Below, piece by piece: positions 27,673 to 35,626 of a DNA stretch of 56,289 bases (its first letter is position 1; each line of letters opens with the position of its first letter). A program made the position numbers and the translations under genes. Origin of the DNA: Bacillus haynesii (GTDB lineage: Bacteria; Bacillota; Bacilli; Bacillales; Bacillaceae); NCBI RefSeq assembly GCF_001969855.1, contig NZ_MRBL01000037.1, positions 1 to 56,289 of the forward strand. The letters are read 5' to 3'. The notes beneath the pieces were generated by a model. That model was not told the DNA's origin and did not search any database. It worked only from the letters and a program-made list of their open reading frames with translations.

Positions 27673-28806
27673 ATGACAAAGATTCTGATTTTCCCTTTTT
27701 TAAGCATTTCCACCGGTCATCATCACGTTGCCGATTCGCTGCAGACAGAACTGCTCCTCAAATCCCATCACTGTGAAAAAATCGACATTTTTTCACATGC
27801 TTATCGGCGGCTTGAAAAAGCTTCCTCTGCGACATATTTGTCATGGATTCAGTATTTTCCGAAAGTCTACAGCTCGGTCTATCATCTCCTGGCGTGCGGG
27901 CGCCATGAAACGGCAAAGCGCCACCTCTTGTATGAGCTGATCTTTTTGAAAGGCATGCAGCAGATTATTGCCGAAAAAAAGCCTGATATCGTGTTCTGTA
28001 CGCATGCATTGCCCTCCTATTTGCTGAACCGCTTAAAAGGCCAATTTCCCGACATGAAAGTGGTCAATGTATATACCGATTTTTTCGTCAACCGAATTTG
28101 GGGAAGAGAGAAGATTGATTATCATTTCGCACCCATCAAAGACATCAAAGACCAGCTGATCGCAGAAGGCGTTGATGAAGAAAAGATTATTCTGACCGGA
28201 ATACCCGTGCACCGTTCCTATAAAACGGAGACAAAGCCTGGGCAGCCCGGTGACAAAAAAGCGCTTTGCAACATCCTCATAACCGGCGGAAGCATGGGGG
28301 TGGGCGGCATTTTTAAGCTCGTGCGGGAGCTGTCGCCGAACGGGGATGTCGCATACCAAATACTATGCGGAAAAAACCGAAAGCTCTACCGGTATGTTCA
28401 TGATTTAAACAATCCATATATTAAAGCGCTGCCTTATATCGAAAGCAAAGCTGAAATGAACCGCTTATACGGGGAGGCGTCGGGCATTATTACGAAGCCC
28501 GGCGGCGTCACGATCAGCGAGTGCATTGAAAAACAGCTCCCTGTCTTCATCTATCATGCGCTGCCCGGCCAGGAAGAGATGAATCTTGATATCCTGAAAA
28601 AGAAAAACCTTGTCATCGAATTGAGCCAGCAAAAACAGCAGCCGATCGAACAGCAGCTGCTTTCCTTTTTCCGTTCGGAAGAAGACATCAGACGCTATCA
28701 AATGAGCGTTGGCCAATATTTGCGCGAAAAATCGGACCGGGATATCAGCGACATTTTAGACGGGATCATTCATAACCGGAGCGGTTTAGGGAATGCTCAC
28801 GTATAA
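27673..28806 (+). CDS. ykoN: MurG/UgtP-like glycosyltransferase (YkoN-like)
   Basis: The 377-residue protein has the GT-B fold of the MGDG synthase/UgtP and MurG group. The N-terminal domain begins KILIFPFLSISTGHHHVADSL, with the membrane-lipid acceptor side. The C-terminal UDP-sugar domain has ILITGGSMGVGG and the family signature GIITKPGGVTISEC followed by PVFIYHALPGQEEMN. It probably glycosylates a lipid acceptor at the inner membrane face. The ATG at 27673 follows GGAGG by 6 nt; a start 12 codons earlier has no such site. The next gene's ATG lies 16 nt after its stop. The symbol is tentative. Confidence 0.85.
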   Translation: MTKILIFPFLSISTGHHHVADSLQTELLLKSHHCEKIDIFSHAYRRLEKASSATYLSWIQYFPKVYSSVYHLLACGRHETAKRHLLYELIFLKGMQQIIAEKKPDIVFCTHALPSYLLNRLKGQFPDMKVVNVYTDFFVNRIWGREKIDYHFAPIKDIKDQLIAEGVDEEKIILTGIPVHRSYKTETKPGQPGDKKALCNILITGGSMGVGGIFKLVRELSPNGDVAYQILCGKNRKLYRYVHDLNNPYIKALPYIESKAEMNRLYGEASGIITKPGGVTISECIEKQLPVFIYHALPGQEEMNLDILKKKNLVIELSQQKQQPIEQQLLSFFRSEEDIRRYQMSVGQYLREKSDRDISDILDGIIHNRSGLGNAHV

Positions 28807-28822
28807 GGAAGGAGGAAGAACG

Positions 28823-30304
28823 ATGTCTGAGAGCCGCAAGAAATCAGTCGTCATGTTGCTGATCGATTCATTAATGGATAAACCGCTCAAAGAAGCCGTG
28901 AAAAACGGACAGGCTCCTGGACTGCAATATTTGCTGGAAAACGGGCGGTATGTGCCTGATGTGATCAGCCCTTTTCCGACGATGTCTGTCAATGTTGACA
29001 GCACATTGCTTACAGGGGTGTACAGCGACCGCCACAAAGTGCCTGGCCTTGTATGGTACAACGCGAAGGAAAAACGGATCATCAATTATGGCAGCCATAT
29101 TCGAGAGCTTCTGAAATTAGGCATCAAACAATCCTCCAGAGACGTCTTTTACAATCTGAATCAGGTTCATTTAAGCCAACAAGTGAAGACGCTTCACGAA
29201 GAGCTTGATGAAAAAGGAATTGAAACGTGCTCGATCAATGCGCTCTTGCACAGGGGGAGCCGGGACGGCTATTTACAGGTTCCCTTTCTTTTTTCAATGA
29301 TTTCCGGATTAAACCAGTCAGTCAAAATCAACGCATCCCAGCTGTTTTCGTACGGCGGTTTTTCCAAAGTGAATCCGGCCAACCGCTCGCTTTTCAAAAA
29401 ATTCGGTTTTAACGACCGATTTTCAACCAATGAATTGGTCTATCTGATCCGAACAAACAAAGTACCGCCTCTTGCACTCGTCTATTTTCCCGATCTCGAC
29501 CAGCATGTACATAAACACGGGAGGAACGACGCAGCGGGGGTGGCGAAAGCCGACCGGCATGTTCAAAAGATTTTAGACAGCTTTCCGTCATGGAAAGACG
29601 CTTTAAAGGATCACATTTGGATCGTGATGGGGGATAACGGACAGGCCTGGATCAACGGCAATAAAAAAGAAGCTTTGATTGATTTGAGAAGCCTTTTGGA
29701 CGCCTTTCGCATTGTGAAATTAAAGAAAGGCGTGACGGACGATGACGACATCGTTCTTGCCGTTAACGAAAGAATGGCATTTATCTATTCGCTCGATAAA
29801 GCGAAGCTTCCGCTCAATAGAATCGCAGACATTCTGCAAAAGGATGAGAGGATCGACATCATCAGCTGGAAAAATGAAACGGATTCAATTGAGGTCGTTT
29901 CAGGGGAGCAGCACGGGAAGCTCACATTTCGACCAGGAGGCAAATGCACGGATGAATTTGGACAAACGTGGACGCTGGAAGGGGATCTAAACATTCTCGA
30001 TTTGACGGATGAGCGGAACAGCCTTACTTACGGAAAATTTCCTGATGCGCTGGCCAGACTGTACACTTCATTTTTTTCGCATGAAGGTGATTATTTGATC
30101 GCCAATGCAAAGCCTGGATACGAATTTATCGGCGAAGGGTCGCCGACGCACGTCGGAGGAGCCAGCCACGGTGCATTGCATAAGCAGGACACCCTCGTCT
30201 CCATGATCATCACCGGAACCGATACAAAGCCGGCATACAATCGTCTTGTCGATATAAAAGAATGGGTCCTCGACTTAGTCAAATCACAAGGAGCGGGGGA
30301 ATGA
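28823..30304 (+). CDS. Alkaline phosphatase superfamily phosphodiesterase (NPP-like)
   Basis: The 493-residue protein has the type I phosphodiesterase/nucleotide pyrophosphatase arrangement: the first metal Asp in MLLIDSLMD, the nucleophile Thr in FPTMSVNVDSTLLTG, YFPDLDQHVHKHG for the second site, and SHGALH near the end. In the motif that is usually DHG the sequence reads MGDNGQ, so a metal-binding His is replaced by Asn. The enzyme may cleave a phosphodiester or glycerophosphate of a lipid, given the upstream glycosyltransferase in the same operon. GGAGG lies upstream of the ATG. Substrate and activity are unproven. Confidence 0.8.
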   Translation: MSESRKKSVVMLLIDSLMDKPLKEAVKNGQAPGLQYLLENGRYVPDVISPFPTMSVNVDSTLLTGVYSDRHKVPGLVWYNAKEKRIINYGSHIRELLKLGIKQSSRDVFYNLNQVHLSQQVKTLHEELDEKGIETCSINALLHRGSRDGYLQVPFLFSMISGLNQSVKINASQLFSYGGFSKVNPANRSLFKKFGFNDRFSTNELVYLIRTNKVPPLALVYFPDLDQHVHKHGRNDAAGVAKADRHVQKILDSFPSWKDALKDHIWIVMGDNGQAWINGNKKEALIDLRSLLDAFRIVKLKKGVTDDDDIVLAVNERMAFIYSLDKAKLPLNRIADILQKDERIDIISWKNETDSIEVVSGEQHGKLTFRPGGKCTDEFGQTWTLEGDLNILDLTDERNSLTYGKFPDALARLYTSFFSHEGDYLIANAKPGYEFIGEGSPTHVGGASHGALHKQDTLVSMIITGTDTKPAYNRLVDIKEWVLDLVKSQGAGE

Positions 30305-30324
30305 CTAAAGCCCCCTCCCCGCAA

Positions 30325-30498
30325 TTATGACGGCTGTCTGATGCCTTTAACAAATGCTGCGAGCGCCGAAGCGATCATCACAAATAGTGAAACTGTTTTT
30401 ATGATCGCCTGTAAGAATGCATGTTCTACGACGATATTGGAGTGCACACATAAAGCCAAAATAAATATGGCAATCAATGAACCGTATTTTTCCCCCAC
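30325..30498 (-). CDS. Small two-helix membrane protein, unknown
   Basis: A 57-residue protein starts with GTG, 8 nt after AAAGGAG. Two hydrophobic segments (LIAIFILALCVHS and AIIKTVSLFVMIASALAAFV) predict a membrane hairpin. It lies 22 nt after the zinc-ribbon gene on the same strand and is probably co-transcribed. It is too short to assign to a family by eye; I infer it is real from the ribosome binding site and amphipathic layout. Confidence 0.5.
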   Translation of the reverse strand: MGEKYGSLIAIFILALCVHSNIVVEHAFLQAIIKTVSLFVMIASALAAFVKGIRQPS

Positions 30499-30520
30499 AA
30501 CTGTTTCTCCTTTCGGGCCG

Positions 30521-30730
30521 TCATCCTCCAAAGAACAGGTCGAGAATGTTTCCGGCGGTTGAAGATTGTTTATTGTACAGCTCCGAATACCCGCAGTTTT
30601 TGCAATAAACGACGAGAAAACGGTTATGCTGCACATCGAACAGCTTTGACAGGCCGGTTCCGGTCGTCGCGATTTCTTTTTGCCCCGCATCTGTGCTTCC
30701 GCACTTGATACATCCTTTATGTTCACGCAT
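30521..30730 (-). CDS. Zinc-ribbon protein (YpzJ/COG3478-like)
   Basis: The 69-residue protein has two Cys knuckles, CIKCG near residue 7 and YCKNCGYSE near residue 42, separated by the segment TGTGLSKLFDVQHNRFLVV. This is the pattern of small predicted nucleic-acid-binding zinc-ribbon proteins (COG3478). AAAGGAG lies 7 nt before the ATG. It is followed by a small membrane protein on the same strand. The function is unknown. Confidence 0.8.
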   Translation of the reverse strand: MREHKGCIKCGSTDAGQKEIATTGTGLSKLFDVQHNRFLVVYCKNCGYSELYNKQSSTAGNILDLFFGG

Positions 30731-30987
30731 GGCGCTTCTCCTTTCATGATGTAAAATCCAACCAAGTTCATTATAATGGAATGTTCTTCAAAAGAAAATA
30801 TTTCTCAGGAAATGATCAGTTGGAGGAGGAAAAATAGACTGATTCCTTTTGCTTATAAAAAGCCTTGATGTCCGGTGGTTTTATTTTTTTGGCGCAAAAA
30901 ACAATCCTTTTAACCTATTCATTCGTCTAGGACCATCCTGTAAGATAAACCTATTTTAAAGATTAACTAACAAAGCAGGTGTGCCAA

Positions 30988-31974
30988 ATGAAAAGACGAA
31001 CAATATCGTTTCAGTTGAACGATGATAAACATATATCGAACTTTAAAAAAAGACTGTACTCCACTATCCTTGGCGGAATTATCGGTGATGCGCTGGGCGT
31101 CCCTGTGGAATTTAAAGCTAGAAACTTAAATATCACTGGAATGACAGGGTACGGGACTTATAATCAGCCGCCTGGAACATGGTCAGATGATACATCACTT
31201 ACTTTGTGTTTAATGGAGAATCTGATCGAAGAAAAAGATGAGACCGAATTGATGAAAAAGTTTGCTGCGTATCGAGAAGGGTATTGGACTCCATACGGCA
31301 TCATGTTTGATATTGGCAGAGCCACTGATGATGCAATCGAGCGCTTCAAAAGGGGCGTTCCAATTGAACAATGCGGCGGAGCATCTGAGTTTGATAATGG
31401 AAACGGGGCATTGATGAGAATATCTCCGTTGGCTTTTACACTATGGAACGAACCCGATTTTTCAAAAAGGCAAGCTGAGATCGAACGGTGGGCCTTTATT
31501 ACACATCGCCATCCCCGATCTACGCTGGGATGCATCATTTATATAGAATTCTTAATAAACTTATTTGATCATTCTCCTAAAGAGGCATATAAACAAGCTG
31601 TTCATTCTTGTCTGGAGAATTTGAGAGGAACCAAGTATGAAAATGAGTTTTCTGCGTATAAGAGGATACTCAATGATGACATTGCGACTGTTAAAAGAGA
31701 AGACATCATGTCAGACGGCTATGTCGTGCATTCTTTAGAAGCGGCATTGTGGTGTTTCCTCAATTCAGCCCGTTATTCTGATGCCGTATTGGAAGCAGTG
31801 AACCTGGGGGAAGACACAGATACAATTGCCTTTATTACAGGTACGATGGCTGGAATGTATGATCAAATGGAAAGCATCCCGGAAGAATGGATCGCGGCCT
31901 TGGCAAGGAAAGAAGACATTCTGGATTTGTCTGAAAGGTTTACTCAGTTCTGCTTTGAAACATCAGAGCGATAG
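30988..31974 (+). CDS. ADP-ribosylglycohydrolase family protein
   Basis: The 328-residue protein has the ARH/DraG fold motifs: GGIIGDALGVPVEF at residue 31, GTWSDDTSLTLC near 64 (metal-binding Asp pair), NGNGALMRISPLA, and the C-terminal GEDTDTIAFITG metal site. Such enzymes remove ADP-ribose from protein arginine or from nucleic acid bases, or cleave ADP-ribose derivatives. No ADP-ribosyltransferase is adjacent, so the target is unknown. The ATG at 30988 is used; a GTG three codons earlier is also possible. Its terminator precedes the tRNA-Ala promoter. Confidence 0.9.
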   Translation: MKRRTISFQLNDDKHISNFKKRLYSTILGGIIGDALGVPVEFKARNLNITGMTGYGTYNQPPGTWSDDTSLTLCLMENLIEEKDETELMKKFAAYREGYWTPYGIMFDIGRATDDAIERFKRGVPIEQCGGASEFDNGNGALMRISPLAFTLWNEPDFSKRQAEIERWAFITHRHPRSTLGCIIYIEFLINLFDHSPKEAYKQAVHSCLENLRGTKYENEFSAYKRILNDDIATVKREDIMSDGYVVHSLEAALWCFLNSARYSDAVLEAVNLGEDTDTIAFITGTMAGMYDQMESIPEEWIAALARKEDILDLSERFTQFCFETSER

Positions 31975-31990
31975 ATTGTCTATGTGAAAA

Positions 31991-32025
31991 AGAAAATGCC
32001 GGCTAACAGAGCATTTTCTTTTTTA
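31991..32025 (+). terminator. Terminator of the ADP-ribosylglycohydrolase gene
   Basis: A 9-bp stem AGAAAATGC / GCATTTTCT is followed by a T run. Confidence 0.75.
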
Positions 32026-32038
32026 CATCAAAAACCAC

Positions 32039-32067
32039 TTGCTTTTCTCCAAAATTCCATCTATAAT
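32039..32067 (+). promoter_or_regulatory. Sigma-A promoter of tRNA-Ala
   Basis: TTGCTT and a perfect TATAAT are separated by 17 nt, about 20 nt before the tRNA 5' end. Confidence 0.75.
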
Positions 32068-32087
32068 AAATCATGTCTTAAATATAC

Positions 32088-32160
32088 GGGGCATTAGCTC
32101 AGCTGGGAGAGCGCTACACTGGCAGTGTAGAGGTCAGCGGTTCGAGCCCGCTATGCTCCA
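32088..32160 (+). tRNA. tRNA-Ala(GGC)
   Basis: The 73-nt sequence folds as a cloverleaf: acceptor GGGGCAT / ATGCTCC with one wobble, D arm with AGCTGGGA, anticodon stem CTACA / TGTAG with loop CTGGCAG (anticodon GGC, Ala), and T loop TTCGAGC. CCA is not encoded. It is a single tRNA gene with its own promoter and terminator, and its 3' end is partly repeated at 35531-35555. Confidence 0.97.
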
Positions 32161-32166
32161 TCTCGG

Positions 32167-32199
32167 AAACCCTTGATACACCAAGGGTTTCTTTTTTTT
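32167..32199 (+). terminator. Terminator of tRNA-Ala
   Basis: The stem AAACCCTTG / CAAGGGTTT is followed by C and eight T. A similar hairpin follows the tRNA fragment at 35558. Confidence 0.85.
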
Positions 32200-32338
32200 G
32201 TGATTTATAAAAATCGACTCGAAATGAGTTGTTGGCTAACCTTTCAGTGACCGATACCGATGTTTTTAGAAACTGTTAAGTATGTTGATTAATTTAATTC
32301 ATTAAAAAGGGGTAATTTCTTTATCCTTTCTTTCTGAA

Positions 32339-33727
32339 TTACCCTAAATAATTTTTTAATCTTTCTAAACCTGTTTTGAGCTCATCCAGTGATTTTGTAG
32401 AAGAAAGGGCAACACGCAGGTACTTATTAGGTGTTGTCGAACCGCTGAGAAAGCGGTCAGAATGAAATACACGAATTCCGTGTTTTTTCAGATCTGTTTC
32501 CATCTGTAACCCATCATTAAGATTTTTGATGGAAAGCCAGCGATAAAAGCTTAAAGGATGTCCATTCAGCTCTTTTTCTGGAAAATACTCCGAATAAATA
32601 TCATTTGCAGACTGAGCAAGCTGTTTTTTTCGAGAAACAATGTCATGCGCCTTTCCTGATAAGATCAGTTCTGTTACCACCTCTGCATCAAAAGAAGATG
32701 TTTTCACATTAATGGTAAAAATAGCCTGGAGGATTTTCTCACGTAATGCATCCCCATAGGCGATATAGGCTACTCTTAATCCTGAACAGATTGACTTAGA
32801 AGTGCTGCAAATATAAACGCTTTGTTCTGGAAGCAGGTTGAACATGGGCTCCTGATAATCAGAGATCATGCCTGCGGTCATAAATGCATGAATATCATCC
32901 TCAATCAATAGTAAACGATGCTTGCGGATGACTTCCGCGATTTCTTTCTTTCTAACATCTGACATCATAATAGTAGTCGGGTTACAGCAAGAGGGTATCA
33001 GAAAAATGCCATGAATATTGAGTTGCGTACACTGCTTATCAAGCTCGTTTGGCAGCATTCCATATTCATCTCCAAGAATCGGCACTAGCTGAATCTGGTG
33101 CATTTTTGCCAGATCAATAAAGTTTGAATACGTATATAAGTCAGTTGCAATTCGATTTCCTGGCTCAAACAATGCGGTCAATGAAACGGCCAGCGCATTT
33201 TGGGCACCGGAAACAATTGAGATATGCTCTTGGTCCGTTTGAATGCCGAGCGATTTCATCCAGTTGAGTCCTGCCGTCTTTTGATGCGGAATGCCGGTTG
33301 GATCGTTGTAATTGAGTAACTGCTCTAAATAATGTTTATTCGTAACCTGTTGAATCGCCTCAGCTACAATTTCATTGGTTTCTTCAAAAGAGGCAACCAA
33401 ACCAAGATCGATACAGTTAGTCATTTTATCTCTAGAAATGGTAATAGAACGAGCGGCGCTAGGAGAAACGAAAGTTCCTTTTCCAGTGACCGCATAAATC
33501 AGCCCCTTAATCTTACACACTTTATAAGCACGGGTGATTGTAGTGAAGTTTAAGTCAAGAAAGTCAGCCAATTCCCGTTGCGGCGGCAGTTTTGTACCAG
33601 GCGCTAAATAGCCGTTTTTTATATCCTCTTCAAGCAAAGTTGCGATTGATTCATAAAACGGACGCTTCAATGCCTTCCTTTCAGGTTTCCAAGACATTGG
33701 GTAATTGTCGAATGAGTTTACTGGCAT
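32339..33727 (-). CDS. MocR-type regulator (GntR DNA-binding plus aminotransferase-like domain)
   Basis: The 462-residue protein has an N-terminal GntR winged helix (about residues 20-90, LPPQRELADFLDLNFTTITRAY) fused to a fold-type I aminotransferase domain (about 120-460) with the PLP-lysine segment STSKSICSGLRVAY. MocR proteins use PLP to sense amino acids or vitamins and control neighbouring genes. GGAGGT precedes the ATG. It is divergent from azlCD, and a perfect 11-5-11 inverted repeat lies between them, so azlCD is its likely target. The effector may be an amino acid, which is inference. Confidence 0.9.
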   Translation of the reverse strand: MPVNSFDNYPMSWKPERKALKRPFYESIATLLEEDIKNGYLAPGTKLPPQRELADFLDLNFTTITRAYKVCKIKGLIYAVTGKGTFVSPSAARSITISRDKMTNCIDLGLVASFEETNEIVAEAIQQVTNKHYLEQLLNYNDPTGIPHQKTAGLNWMKSLGIQTDQEHISIVSGAQNALAVSLTALFEPGNRIATDLYTYSNFIDLAKMHQIQLVPILGDEYGMLPNELDKQCTQLNIHGIFLIPSCCNPTTIMMSDVRKKEIAEVIRKHRLLLIEDDIHAFMTAGMISDYQEPMFNLLPEQSVYICSTSKSICSGLRVAYIAYGDALREKILQAIFTINVKTSSFDAEVVTELILSGKAHDIVSRKKQLAQSANDIYSEYFPEKELNGHPLSFYRWLSIKNLNDGLQMETDLKKHGIRVFHSDRFLSGSTTPNKYLRVALSSTKSLDELKTGLERLKNYLG

Positions 33728-33807
33728 AATACACCTCCATTATCTAATGTCTAAACAACATATCTATCATGTGAAGCATCTAGTAATGTACTTATTTATT
33801 ATACAAA

Positions 33808-33834
33808 AGATAATTGTAATCCATACAATTATCT
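33808..33834. promoter_or_regulatory. Putative MocR operator (11-5-11 inverted repeat)
   Basis: AGATAATTGTA, spacer ATCCA, TACAATTATCT: a perfect dyad in the divergent region, just upstream of the azlC -35. Confidence 0.7.
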
Positions 33835-33840
33835 AGTTTA

Positions 33841-33870
33841 TTGTTTGGATTTCATGTGCTAAATTATAAT
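33841..33870 (+). promoter_or_regulatory. Promoter of azlCD
   Basis: TTGTTT (33841-33846), an 18-nt spacer and a perfect TATAAT (33865-33870). The operator abuts the -35 side, a position compatible with activation. Confidence 0.65.
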
Positions 33871-33898
33871 AAAATTTTTCATTCGAGGTGTGAATTGT

Positions 33899-34609
33899 AT
33901 GACAGAAAGAAATCAAATATGGGCTGCATTTCGTTGGGCCTTCCCATATACGATTCCGATTTTAGCCGGTTTTTTGTTTTTGGGAATTGCTTATGGAATC
34001 TTTATGCATTCTTTAGGGTTTAGCGCAATTTACCCGATCATTATGAGTTTTACGATATTTGCAGGGTCTATGGAGTTTGTTGCTGCAAATTTTTTACTAA
34101 GCGGGTTCAATCCGTTTAATGCTCTTTTATTAACGTTAATGGTGAATGCCCGTCATCTATTTTATGGAATTTCCATGTTAGATAAGTACAGGGGAACTGG
34201 AAAGAAAAAGTTTTATCTGATTTATGGAATGTGTGATGAATCTTTTTCTATCAATTATACAGCTGATGTACCAGCGAATGTTGACAAGGGATGGTTTATG
34301 TTTTTTGTGACGCTGCTTAATCATCTATATTGGGTCGCAGGAGCAGCAATCGGAGGAATTTTTGGATCTTTTGTAAAGTTTAATACTGAAGGGCTTGATT
34401 TTGTCATGACAGCACTCTTTATTGTGATTTTCATAGAACAGTGGATGAAAGAGAAAAAGCACCACAGTGCTCTCACAGGACTTGGGCTTTCAGCAGCCAG
34501 TCTTATCATTTTTGGCGGAAACCAATTTATGATTCCTGCTATGCTTGCCATCTTAGGTGTGCTCACCGTTCTGAGAAAACCATTGGAGAAAGCTGAGGTT
34601 TCCGTATGA
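33899..34609 (+). CDS. azlC: AzlC family branched-chain amino acid exporter, large subunit
   Basis: The 236-residue membrane protein has the AzlC features: [36 protein letters not shown] and [14 protein letters not shown]. AzlC with AzlD exports branched-chain amino acids or their analogues such as 4-azaleucine. The ATG at 33899 has GAGGTG 8 nt upstream; a GTG at 33890 overlaps that site. Its stop overlaps the azlD start. It is divergent from a MocR regulator rather than paired with the Lrp-like azlB of B. subtilis. Confidence 0.92.
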   Translation: MTERNQIWAAFRWAFPYTIPILAGFLFLGIAYGIFMHSLGFSAIYPIIMSFTIFAGSMEFVAANFLLSGFNPFNALLLTLMVNARHLFYGISMLDKYRGTGKKKFYLIYGMCDESFSINYTADVPANVDKGWFMFFVTLLNHLYWVAGAAIGGIFGSFVKFNTEGLDFVMTALFIVIFIEQWMKEKKHHSALTGLGLSAASLIIFGGNQFMIPAMLAILGVLTVLRKPLEKAEVSV

Positions 34610-34938
34610 CGATGAGCATAACGCAGCAAATGATCACCATTGCCATGGTAGTGCTTGGAACAATGCTGACAAGGTTTCTTCCATTTATGATTTTCCCGTC
34701 GGGCAAACCGACACCGAAATATGTACAGTATCTTGGCAAAGTGTTGCCATCAGCAGTAATTGGACTTCTGGTTATTTATTGTTTTAAAGATGTGAGTTTA
34801 ATTTCTGGAAGTCACGGTATCCCTGAATTGATTGGGGCAGCTGCAGTTGTACTGCTTCACTTTTGGAAGAAAAATATGCTCCTCTCCATAGCAGGAGGAA
34901 CCATTGTCTATATGATGTTGGTGCAAGTCATTTTTTGA
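34606..34938 (+). CDS. azlD: AzlD family branched-chain amino acid exporter, small subunit
   Basis: The 110-residue protein has about three to four transmembrane helices and the AzlD pattern [17 protein letters not shown] and [17 protein letters not shown]. It partners AzlC in the exporter. Its start overlaps the azlC stop by four bases (ATGA), so the two are translationally coupled. Confidence 0.92.
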   Translation: MTMSITQQMITIAMVVLGTMLTRFLPFMIFPSGKPTPKYVQYLGKVLPSAVIGLLVIYCFKDVSLISGSHGIPELIGAAAVVLLHFWKKNMLLSIAGGTIVYMMLVQVIF

Positions 34939-34981
34939 TCACACCGATTCCGATTTGTGAAAATCAAGGAGGCTGCGAATC

Positions 34982-35079
34982 GTGCAAAAGAAAACAGACG
35001 AGCATCAACTCTATGAACAAAACCATGAATTTTTAAGCAAGTAGAGAATCATCCGCACGCACAGTCGTTAGGAATTTGA
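34982..35079 (+). pseudogene. Possible frameshifted small gene after azlD
   Basis: A GTG at 34982 follows a perfect AAGGAGG and opens a 20-codon frame (QKKTDEHQLYEQNHEFLSK) that ends in TAG. One base shift near 35040 would extend it with VENHPHAQSLGI to a stop at 35077. This looks like a broken short gene, or the front of a longer one that was lost. No family is recognised. Confidence 0.3.
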
Positions 35080-35301
35080 ATCCACGCAACGGAATCTGAT
35101 TTTATGTAATGAATTTACAAAGGGAAGCGGCTGAAATAACTGAACTGGATTTTTAAACTCCATTGCTTCACTTATGACCATTCCCATATCTTCAATTTGG
35201 GACATGTCGAGCACCGGCTTTTTCACTTTGTTCTGGCTACTTTCTAATTCGTAGAGCAGGGGACATGCTTTGGCAGCATCATAGCAGACCATTTCTGTCA
35301 T
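35068..35301 (-). CDS. Uncharacterised short reading frame in the island
   Basis: A 77-codon frame (MTEMVCYDAAKACPLLYELE...) has no convincing ribosome binding site; GGGGAG is about 16 nt away. The composition is compatible with coding, but I recognise no domain. It may be a remnant of a larger gene, like the other debris here. A terminator-like hairpin lies on its upstream side. Confidence 0.25.
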   Translation of the reverse strand: MTEMVCYDAAKACPLLYELESSQNKVKKPVLDMSQIEDMGMVISEAMEFKNPVQLFQPLPFVNSLHKIRFRCVDSNS

Positions 35302-35365
35302 CTATCATATTGTGAATCTCCCCAAAGATGATGATGTGAGAACTTTTGTTCTTTTTTCAGCGAGA

Positions 35366-35400
35366 AAAAGAACCCAATAGTCGAAGTTAGGTTCTTTTTT
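35366..35400 (+). terminator. Intrinsic terminator in island debris
   Basis: The stem AAAGAACC / GGTTCTTT, with a 15-nt loop, is followed by T residues. No intact + strand gene ends here; it may belong to a lost gene. The stretch 35401-35535 is open for 44 codons ending in the TAG of the tRNA fragment, without a start codon or known domain. Confidence 0.55.
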
Positions 35401-35530
35401 ATTCAAGGATATCTGGCGAAAATAACTGACCGTGAAGTGTTTGAATCTACCATAAGTTCGGACTTAAGCACTTTAATAGAAATGAATCTACCCGAAATCA
35501 GCCTTAACGCCCATATCGATAGGATTTCCA

Positions 35531-35555
35531 TGTAGAGGCCCGCTATGCTCCATCT
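35531..35555 (+). repeat. Damaged 3' fragment of tRNA-Ala
   Basis: TGTAGAG followed directly by GCCCGCTATGCTCCATCT equals the tRNA-Ala 3' half with 13 nt (the region GTCAGCGGTTCGA) removed. It cannot form a tRNA. It marks the right end of the island. Confidence 0.85.
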
Positions 35556-35557
35556 TT

Positions 35558-35587
35558 AAAACCCTTGATGATTCAAGGGTTTTTTTG
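35558..35587. terminator. Terminator after the tRNA fragment, convergent with oxdD
   Basis: The stem AAAACCCTTGA / TCAAGGGTTTT with loop TGAT and T runs resembles the tRNA-Ala terminator and can also serve the convergent oxalate decarboxylase gene. Confidence 0.8.
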
Positions 35588-35626
35588 TTGTCTTTTTTAC
35601 GCGATCCATTTTTTTAGGTTCATGGC

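Larger units (their letters stand above)
32146..35555. mobile_element. Small tRNA-Ala-associated genomic island (MocR-azlCD)
   Basis: The 18-nt block GCCCGCTATGCTCCATCT at the 3' end of tRNA-Ala (32146-32163) recurs exactly at 35538-35555, preceded by TGTAGAG and followed by a similar terminator. This is the footprint of site-specific integration into a tRNA 3' end or of a duplication there. The interior carries a MocR regulator, azlC, azlD and gene debris, and looks AT-richer than its surroundings. No integrase is present, so the element is probably immobile now. Confidence 0.6.

Noticed and set aside
30325..30771. A single 148-codon reverse-strand gene
   Set aside because: The upstream two thirds is out of frame with the clear zinc-ribbon protein; only its last 57 codons, with their own GTG and ribosome binding site, look real.
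34982..35044. A 20-residue peptide gene with perfect ribosome binding site as a signalling peptide
   Set aside because: It has no hydrophobic export segment, and a one-base shift extends it naturally, so a broken gene is the simpler reading.
35401..35535. Integrase C-terminal fragment next to the right tRNA repeat
   Set aside because: The 44-codon open stretch has no recognisable recombinase motif (no R-H-R-Y pattern), so it is only mentioned as open sequence.
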